Of a stretch of DNA of 10,428 nucleotides, positions 6,689-10,428 are shown piece by piece. The stretch's first letter is position 1, and the number at the start of each line of letters is the position of its first letter. The notes below the pieces were generated by a model, which was given only the letters and a program-made list of their open reading frames with translations, ran no database searches and was not told where the DNA came from. The DNA comes from Thioalkalivibrio sp. (GTDB taxonomy: Bacteria; Pseudomonadota; Gammaproteobacteria; Ectothiorhodospirales; Ectothiorhodospiraceae). Where the stretch lies: NCBI GenBank assembly GCA_003555285.1, contig PWGH01000126.1, forward strand, positions 1 through 10,428, read 5' to 3'. The position numbers and the translations under genes were made by a program.

Positions 6689-7989
6689 CGGTCGCATTCC
6701 CCGCCGATCATGTTCACGGTGCCGAAGCTCGAGATGATGTCGGCCAGCTGGTAGCCGTCGAGCATCCGGTGCAGCCCGCCCATGTGCACGAAACTCGGCG
6801 CGCGCACGTGCACCTTGTACGGCGTGCCGGTGCCGTCGCTGACCAGGAAGAAGCCGAGTTCGCCGTTGGCCGCCTCGTGCGCGCGGTAGACCTCGCCCGC
6901 CGGCACCTGCGGGCCGTCGATCACCAGCTTGAAGTGGTTGATCAGCGATTCGATCTCGGAATAGACGAGTTCCTTCTTCGGAAAGCTGCAGCGGCGGTCG
7001 TCGACGTTCAGCGGGCCCTCGGGCAGCAGGTCGATCAGCTGCCGGATCATGTGCACCGATTCGTCCATCTCGCGCATGCGCACGAAGTACCGATCATAGT
7101 TGTCGCCCTTGATGCCCACCGGGACGTCGAAGTCCAGATCGGCGTAGGCCAGATACGGCGTGTCCTTGCGCAGGTCGCGCGGCACGCCGGTCGAGCGCAG
7201 GATCGGGCCGGTGAAGCCCCAGTGGACGGCCTCCTCGGGGGTCAGCACGCCGACATTGCGGGTCCGGTCGATGAAGATGCGGTTGCGGTCGAGCAGGCCA
7301 TGGATGCGCCCGATGTAGACCTCGTACTCGTCGAGAATCTCTTCCAGGCGCTGGATCCAGCCCTTGGGCAGGTCGTTCGCGAGGCCACCGATGCGGCTGT
7401 AGGTGTAGGTGACGCGCGCGCCGGTCAAATCGGCCAGGTGTTCGTAGATGTAGTCGCGGATGGTCATCAGGTACAGGAACGCGGTCATCGCCCCCATCTC
7501 CATCACCGACGCCGCGATGCAGGTCATGTGGTCGGCGATGCGCGAATACTCGCCGAGCAGGGTCCGCAGCACGCGGGTGCGCGGCGTGAGCTCGATGTCC
7601 ATCAGCGTCTCGACCGCGTCGCAATAGGCGAACTCGTTCAGCAGACCCGAGCAGTAGTTCAGGCGGTCGACGAAGGGCATCAGGTTGTGCCAGGTGTGCG
7701 CCTCGCACTCCTTCTCGAATCCGCGGTGCAGGTAGCCGCAGTGCACGTCGGTGCGCACCACCCGCTCGCCGTTCAGCTCGGCGATGATCTGCAGCGTGCC
7801 GTGGGTCGCCGGGTGCGAGGGGCCGATGTTGACGATCACCCCGTCCTCGGTCGAGGGCCGGTCGAAGGCCGGGCGCACCGGGTTGGGCAGCGTTTCGGCC
7901 CAGGCGGCGCCGGAGGGTGTGGCGTCCGGGGCCACGGCCAGGACCATGCCGGCGGCCTTCGCCGCTGGCTTGCGATCGGCGGCGCTCAT
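6685..7989 (-). CDS. nuoD: NADH-quinone oxidoreductase subunit D (49-kDa type)
   Basis: This peripheral-arm subunit forms the quinone headgroup site with NuoB and is descended from the large subunit of [NiFe] hydrogenases. It is 434 residues. The signature NIGPSHPATHGTLQ carries the quinone-site histidines (His59 and His63) and is followed by DVHCGYLHRGFEK. Other family stretches are EYSRIADHMTC and PKGWIQRLEEILDEYE. It ends in GGECDR, where many members end in a GEVDR-like sequence. The first 40 or so residues form an Ala/Pro-rich extension that is poorly conserved in the family. The ATG at 7989 overlaps the nuoC stop as ATGA. I see no strong ribosome site, so coupling to nuoC is likely. NuoC and NuoD are separate proteins here, unlike the NuoCD fusion of E. 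coli. Confidence 0.98.
   Translation of the reverse strand: MSAADRKPAAKAAGMVLAVAPDATPSGAAWAETLPNPVRPAFDRPSTEDGVIVNIGPSHPATHGTLQIIAELNGERVVRTDVHCGYLHRGFEKECEAHTWHNLMPFVDRLNYCSGLLNEFAYCDAVETLMDIELTPRTRVLRTLLGEYSRIADHMTCIAASVMEMGAMTAFLYLMTIRDYIYEHLADLTGARVTYTYSRIGGLANDLPKGWIQRLEEILDEYEVYIGRIHGLLDRNRIFIDRTRNVGVLTPEEAVHWGFTGPILRSTGVPRDLRKDTPYLAYADLDFDVPVGIKGDNYDRYFVRMREMDESVHMIRQLIDLLPEGPLNVDDRRCSFPKKELVYSEIESLINHFKLVIDGPQVPAGEVYRAHEAANGELGFFLVSDGTGTPYKVHVRAPSFVHMGGLHRMLDGYQLADIISSFGTVNMIGGECDR
6698..6702 (-). promoter_or_regulatory. ribosome binding site deciding the nuoE start
   Basis: The minus strand reads GGGGA here, inside the last codons of nuoD. It is directly against the upstream in-frame ATG (6697) but nine bases from the ATG at 6688, which is the normal distance. 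This favours the shorter NuoE. The call rests on spacing only. Confidence 0.5.
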
Positions 7990-8474
7990 GTGCGGTACCG
8001 CACCAGGGGCTGCTCGTGCTCCTTGACGTAATCCTTGCGCAGCGGATGCCCCTCGAAGCCCTCGTAGAGCAGGATCGGGCGCAGATCGGGATTGCCCTCG
8101 AAGACGATGCCGTACATGTCGTGGCACTCGCGTTCCATGAAACCGGCCGACCCGTACAACGACACCAGCGAGGCGACCGTGGGGTCGGCGAGCGTGACCG
8201 CGGTCTTCAGGCGCACGCGCACGTGATCCCGGGTCGAATAGAAGTGATGGACCACGTCGAAGCGCGGGTCGCGCTCGGGCCAGTCGATCGCGGTCACGTC
8301 GAGGAACAGGTCGAAACCGAACTCGGTTTTCAGCAGTGCGGCGGTCTCGAGCAGCGCCGCCCGGGGCAGCGTGACCGCGAGCAGGCCGTGCGCCGGCTGC
8401 GCGTCGTACCCGGCCGCGGTCAGGCGCTCGCGCAGCGGTTCGAGTCGCTCCAGGGGCATCGTGGTCGTCGGCAT
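7986..8474 (-). CDS. nuoC: NADH-quinone oxidoreductase subunit C (30-kDa type)
   Basis: This hydrophilic subunit stabilises the NuoB/NuoD quinone-reducing part of the peripheral arm. It has no cofactor. It is 162 residues, in the normal range for an unfused NuoC. The C-terminal family signature is clear: ERECHDMYGIVFEGNPDLR (114-132), then GFEGHPLRKDY (139-149). The stretch before the signature (SAGFMEREC) departs mildly from the usual NWxERE pattern. The ATG at 8474 follows a strong GAGGA (8486-8482) at seven bases, which overlaps the nuoB stop codon (TGAGGA), so this start is preferred over the later ATG at 8459. The stop overlaps nuoD by four bases. Confidence 0.97.
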   Translation of the reverse strand: MPTTTMPLERLEPLRERLTAAGYDAQPAHGLLAVTLPRAALLETAALLKTEFGFDLFLDVTAIDWPERDPRFDVVHHFYSTRDHVRVRLKTAVTLADPTVASLVSLYGSAGFMERECHDMYGIVFEGNPDLRPILLYEGFEGHPLRKDYVKEHEQPLVRYRT

Positions 8475-8484
8475 CGGCGCGTCC

Positions 8485-8994
8485 TCAGAACGTCTGGGTG
8501 ATGATCGGATGACGGGCGCCGGCGATCTTGTCCTGCAGCTGCATGATGCCGTCGATCACCGTCTCCGGACGCGGGGGGCAGCCGGGGATGTACACATCGA
8601 CCGGGATGATCTTGTCGATGCCCTGCAAGGTCGCGTAGTTCTGGTAGAAGCCCCCGCTGCTCGCGCAGACGCCGAAGGCCATCACCCACTTGGGCTCGCA
8701 CATCTGCTCGTAGACCTTGCGCAGGATCGGCGCCTGTTTGTGGGTAACCGTCCCCACCACCATCAGCAGGTCGGACTGACGCGGCGTGAACCGCGGCAAC
8801 GCCGCACCGAAACGGTCGGTATCGTAGATCGTCGAGCTGACCGACATGAATTCCATCGCGCAGCAGGCGGTGACAAAGGGATAGGGGAAGATGGAAAACT
8901 TGCGGCCCCAGCCGATCAGTTCATCCTTCTTGGTCGTGATGTACTCGAACGCGCCACTCTTGCCTGCACCGGCTTGGCTGGGATCCATCGTCAT
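8485..8994 (-). CDS. nuoB: NADH-quinone oxidoreductase subunit B (cluster N2)
   Basis: This subunit holds the terminal 4Fe-4S cluster N2 that reduces quinone. It is 169 residues. The tandem cysteines Cys44-Cys45 (TACCAMEFM), Cys110 (GVCASSGG) and Cys139 (YIPGCPPRPE) are the four N2 ligands. RFTPRQSDLLMVVGTVTHK is also a family hallmark. The start ATG at 8994 overlaps the nuoA stop as ATGA and lies nine bases from GAGGA (9008-9004). A second ATG at 8988 would drop two residues and lies less well for that ribosome site. nuoC follows after a ten-base gap that contains its ribosome site. Confidence 0.98.
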   Translation of the reverse strand: MTMDPSQAGAGKSGAFEYITTKKDELIGWGRKFSIFPYPFVTACCAMEFMSVSSTIYDTDRFGAALPRFTPRQSDLLMVVGTVTHKQAPILRKVYEQMCEPKWVMAFGVCASSGGFYQNYATLQGIDKIIPVDVYIPGCPPRPETVIDGIMQLQDKIAGARHPIITQTF

Positions 8995-9356
8995 GCGCGC
9001 ACGTCCTCGAGCAGTCCGGATTTCCACACATACAGGATCAGCAGCACCAGCAAGGCCAAAAAGAAGCCGAAGACCAGCAGCAGCGTACCCGTCAGCGGCT
9101 GCGCGCCGAGCGCCCAGAGCACCAGGAACACGGTTTCGAGCTCGAACAGGATGAACACCACCGCGATGCCGTAGTACTTGACCGGCACGGCCTTGACGTT
9201 CATCGGGTCGATCACCGTCGCGCCGCATTCGAAGGGCTCGAGCTTCATCGCGCTCGCCGCCGGCTGCGGCCCGAGGAACCGATTCAGCAGCAGCGTCACT
9301 CCCACGAAGCCGAGGATCGCCAGCAGGTAGAGAAAAAAGATGGCATAGGAATTCAC
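8991..9356 (-). CDS. nuoA: NADH-quinone oxidoreductase subunit A
   Basis: This is a small membrane subunit at the junction of the two arms of complex I and the first gene of the operon. It is 121 residues with three membrane helices (roughly 5-28, 62-83 and 86-110). The loop signature FECGATVIDP (42-51) contains the conserved Cys44 of the family's ECG motif. The second helix carries FILFELETVFL, where Glu72 and Glu74 match the conserved acidic pair usually written F[DE]xE. The start must be GTG at 9356: an in-frame TAA occurs at 9389-9387 and no ATG or TTG lies between in frame. Only a weak AGG (9368-9366) lies upstream. The promoter of the whole operon should be in the region just to the right. 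Confidence 0.96.
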   Translation of the reverse strand: MNSYAIFFLYLLAILGFVGVTLLLNRFLGPQPAASAMKLEPFECGATVIDPMNVKAVPVKYYGIAVVFILFELETVFLVLWALGAQPLTGTLLLVFGFFLALLVLLILYVWKSGLLEDVRA

Positions 9357-9404
9357 GACAAGTGACCTGCCCCGGTTTCCGTGGATTTACCGTTCGAGTA
9401 CGAG

Positions 9405-9423
9405 CCCGGCGGGCCGAGCCGGG
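9405..9423. repeat. GC-rich hairpin in the nuoA leader
   Basis: CCCGGC (9405-9410) and GCCGGG (9418-9423) form a 6-base-pair stem with a 7-base loop, about 50 bases upstream of the nuoA start. No T-run follows on either strand, so it is not a standard terminator. In DNA this rich in G and C such stems also arise by chance. Confidence 0.35.
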
Positions 9424-9539
9424 AAAGTTGCACGATCCAACACGCGTCCAGCATAGGGGATTCTACGGCGATGATCTAGCGCAACCGAACCTGGCAAAGC
9501 AAAATCGGTCAAAGCCAGCCGCCATTCGCCGGATCATTT

Positions 9540-9568
9540 CGAACCGGGCGGCATTGACACGAACCGGG
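9540..9568 (+). repeat. two CGAACCGGG direct repeats, 20-base period
   Basis: CGAACCGGG occurs at 9540-9548 and again at 9560-9568, exactly 20 bases apart, which is about two helical turns. The second copy overlaps the probable ribosome site (GGGAG, 9566-9570) of the gene starting at 9577, and a TTGACA lies between the copies. The spacing would suit a repressor binding two sites on one face, but no regulator is identified. Confidence 0.35.
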
Positions 9569-9576
9569 AGCGGGCA

Positions 9577-10251
9577 ATGAACGAGGTCGAGGGGTCGGCG
9601 GGATCGACGGTGGAGGCATTGTTGCTGATTGCACCGGGATGTCCGCATTGCGGTGGGATGCTGGAGAGCTTGGGACGACTGGTGAAGGAAGGGGGTTTGA
9701 CCCGCCTGAAAGTCGTGAATATCGCCGGCGACCCCGCGCTGGCGCAGACGTTGGGCGTGCGCACGGTGCCCTGGACCCGGATCGGGGCCTTCGAGCTGGC
9801 CGGCTTGTACAGCCTGGAGGAATTGCGCCACTGGACCCGCCTGGCCACCCGGGAAGACGGCCTTACGCTGCACCTGGGCGAACTGTTGGCCACCGGCCAG
9901 CGCGCCCAGGTGGCGGATCGCGTGCGGCGGGAGCCCGCGCTGCTGGCGCGGCTGGTCGCGCTGCTCGGGGATCCGGAGAGCGGCCTCAGCATCCGGATCG
10001 GCGTGATGGCGACGCTGGAGGAATTCGAAACCTCCGGCCGGCTCGCCGGGCTGACGGAAGCCCTGGTGCCGCTGACCCGGGATCCGGTGGCCCGCATCCG
10101 CGCCGATGCCTGCCACGCGCTGTCGCTCACCGGCACGGCCCGGGCCCTGGAGGTGCTTCAGACCTGTGCCCAGGACACGGATCCCGAGGTTCGAGAGACC
10201 GTGGCCGACGCCCTGGAAATCCTGAACGCCCGACTTCTGCAGGATGGGTGA
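9577..10251 (+). CDS. thioredoxin-like domain fused to HEAT-like repeats, function unknown
   Basis: The protein has 224 residues and no signal peptide or membrane segment, so it is probably cytoplasmic. The first 90 or so residues look like a thioredoxin fold: a hydrophobic strand (VEALLLIAPG), a CPHC redox motif (Cys22 and Cys25, the same dipeptide as in DsbA), a following helix, then RTVPW with the expected cis-proline at Pro65. From about 120 to 220 the sequence becomes helical with HEAT-type units, best seen in DPVARIRADACHALSLTGTA (169-188) and DPEVRETVADALEIL (202-216). The domain assignments are inferred from motifs. A role as a disulfide reductase or redox-sensitive adaptor is possible but unproven. 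The ATG has GGGAG (9566-9570) six bases upstream. The gene is divergent from nuo, and its stop lies inside an inverted repeat. The open frame on the opposite strand shows no recognisable motif. Confidence 0.85.
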   Translation: MNEVEGSAGSTVEALLLIAPGCPHCGGMLESLGRLVKEGGLTRLKVVNIAGDPALAQTLGVRTVPWTRIGAFELAGLYSLEELRHWTRLATREDGLTLHLGELLATGQRAQVADRVRREPALLARLVALLGDPESGLSIRIGVMATLEEFETSGRLAGLTEALVPLTRDPVARIRADACHALSLTGTARALEVLQTCAQDTDPEVRETVADALEILNARLLQDG

Positions 10252-10266
10252 AGCGCAGCGCACCCA
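10245..10266. repeat. inverted repeat overlapping the stop codon of the thioredoxin-HEAT gene
   Basis: TGGGTG (10245-10250) and CACCCA (10261-10266) form a 6-base-pair stem around a 10-base AAGCGCAGCG loop. The TGA stop (10249-10251) is made from the left arm, so the last codons and the stop lie inside the element. There is no T-run after it, so an intrinsic terminator is not supported. It resembles short dispersed intergenic repeats of high-GC proteobacteria, but copy number cannot be seen here. Confidence 0.5.
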
Positions 10267-10268
10267 CC

Positions 10269-10316
10269 GCCCTTGACCAGGACCTTGGTCTGGACCTTGA
10301 CCTTGAGCTTGAGCTT
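10269..10316 (+). repeat. phased degenerate hexamer array (GACCTT/GAGCTT type)
   Basis: Eight consecutive 6-base units can be read in perfect phase: GCCCTT, GACCAG, GACCTT, GGTCTG, GACCTT, GACCTT, GAGCTT, GAGCTT. All share G at position 1 and most end in TT. Read on the opposite strand, the array would encode alternating Lys and Leu/Val, but no credible gene frame contains it. It is probably a decayed short tandem repeat. Confidence 0.7.
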
Positions 10317-10324
10317 TGCAAAGC
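10313..10324. repeat. 12-base perfect palindrome GCTTTGCAAAGC
   Basis: GCTTTG and CAAAGC are adjacent with no loop, forming a perfect dyad. It overlaps the last hexamer of the array on its left. It could be a protein binding site or part of a larger repeat element. The sequence alone does not decide between these. Confidence 0.5.
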
Positions 10325-10342
10325 GCTGCAGAGCCGTGTGGG

Positions 10343-10428
10343 GTGTGCCCGGTCCGGACCGTAGATGGCCATGGATGGCCATCTCCGAGCGCTCATGGAC
10401 GACTTGAGCGTGTCCGGACCGGGCACAC
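10343..10428. repeat. 17-bp inverted repeat pair, possibly continuing past the window
   Basis: GTGTGCCCGGTCCGGAC (10343-10359) and its exact reverse complement (10412-10428) flank 52 bases. The right arm ends at the last base of the window, so the true length is unknown. Each arm contains the palindrome GTCCGGAC, so an arm can also fold on itself. No transposase frame is present between the arms. The layout suits a small non-autonomous mobile element or a structured intergenic repeat. Confidence 0.65.
10363..10384. repeat. hairpin nested between the 17-bp arms
   Basis: AGATGGCCAT (10363-10372) and ATGGCCATCT (10375-10384) form a 10-base-pair stem around GG. It is followed by the palindrome GAGCGCTC (10387-10394). 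A stem this long with two central bases would open to a slightly larger loop as RNA or as a DNA cruciform. No U-run follows. Confidence 0.6.

Larger units (their letters stand above)
9357..9576. other. divergent intergenic region between nuoA and the thioredoxin-HEAT gene
   Basis: This 220-base stretch should hold the nuo operon promoter on the minus strand and the promoter of the plus-strand gene. No convincing sigma-70 pair is visible. On the minus strand a TATGCT hexamer (9458-9453) resembles a -10 box but has only a poor -35 partner. On the plus strand a perfect TTGACA (9554-9559) is too close to the start codon at 9577 to serve that gene with a normal -10. A small GC-rich hairpin (9405-9423), a 9-base direct repeat (9540-9568) and two CAAAGC copies (9495-9500 and 9510-9515) are also present. 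I see no small ORF or RNA gene. Confidence 0.6.

Noticed and set aside
9554..9559. Perfect TTGACA as a -35 box for the plus-strand gene
   Set aside because: A -10 at normal spacing would fall at or after the start codon, and nothing resembling TATAAT is there. I treat it as chance or as part of the repeat spacing.
9463..10263. A 266-codon minus-strand open frame opposite the thioredoxin-HEAT gene
   Set aside because: It has no recognisable motif, whereas the plus strand gives CPHC, cis-Pro and HEAT patterns with a good ribosome site. Long antisense frames are common in DNA this GC-rich.
10245..10266. Rho-independent terminator after the thioredoxin-HEAT gene
   Set aside because: The stem is short and no T-run follows. 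The next bases are a C-rich run and the hexamer array.
10158..10382. A 74-codon minus-strand open frame through the repeat cluster with a KLKLKVKV stretch
   Set aside because: Its start lies in the nested hairpin, its middle is the hexamer array, and its end runs antisense into the thioredoxin-HEAT gene. I see no protein motif, so it is best explained by the repeats.

Overview
The window is almost entirely one respiratory complex I (NADH:quinone oxidoreductase, NDH-1) operon. It lies on the minus strand and reads from nuoA at the right (start at 9356) to nuoL at the left, where the window cuts it at position 1. The gene order is nuoA-B-C-D-E-F-G-H-I-J-K-L with nothing inserted. nuoC and nuoD are separate genes, unlike the fused nuoCD of E. 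coli. nuoM and nuoN would be expected beyond the left edge. The DNA is very GC-rich, and the layout and protein sequences suggest a member of the Pseudomonadota. The gammaproteobacterial side is my best guess, with low confidence at that rank because no rRNA or marker gene is present.

The genes are packed tightly. Six of the eleven junctions are ATGA start/stop overlaps (A/B, C/D, D/E, G/H, H/I, I/J). F/G and J/K overlap by 10 and 8 bases. B/C, E/F and K/L are separated by 10, 1 and 4 bases. This indicates one transcript with coupled translation. NuoE, F and G form the NADH-oxidising module (FMN and Fe-S clusters). NuoB, C, D and I form the module that carries electrons to quinone (clusters N6a, N6b and N2). 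NuoA, H, J, K and L are membrane subunits for quinone reduction and proton pumping. All expected Fe-S ligands and the key membrane carboxylates and lysine are present, so the complex looks functional. Its oddities are a compact NuoG of 475 residues that lacks most of the molybdopterin-type domain, a lengthened loop in NuoH, and a Pro/Ala-rich tail on NuoI.

To the right, a 220-base divergent intergenic region separates nuoA from a plus-strand gene at 9577-10251. This gene encodes a thioredoxin-like domain (CPHC motif) joined to HEAT-like helical repeats. Its stop codon lies inside a short inverted repeat. From there to the window end (10245-10428) is a dense, apparently non-coding cluster of repeats: a phased hexamer array, a 12-bp palindrome, and a 17-bp inverted repeat enclosing a hairpin. 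This cluster and the thioredoxin-HEAT protein are the least ordinary parts of the window. I see no defence system, transposase, CRISPR array, tRNA or rRNA.
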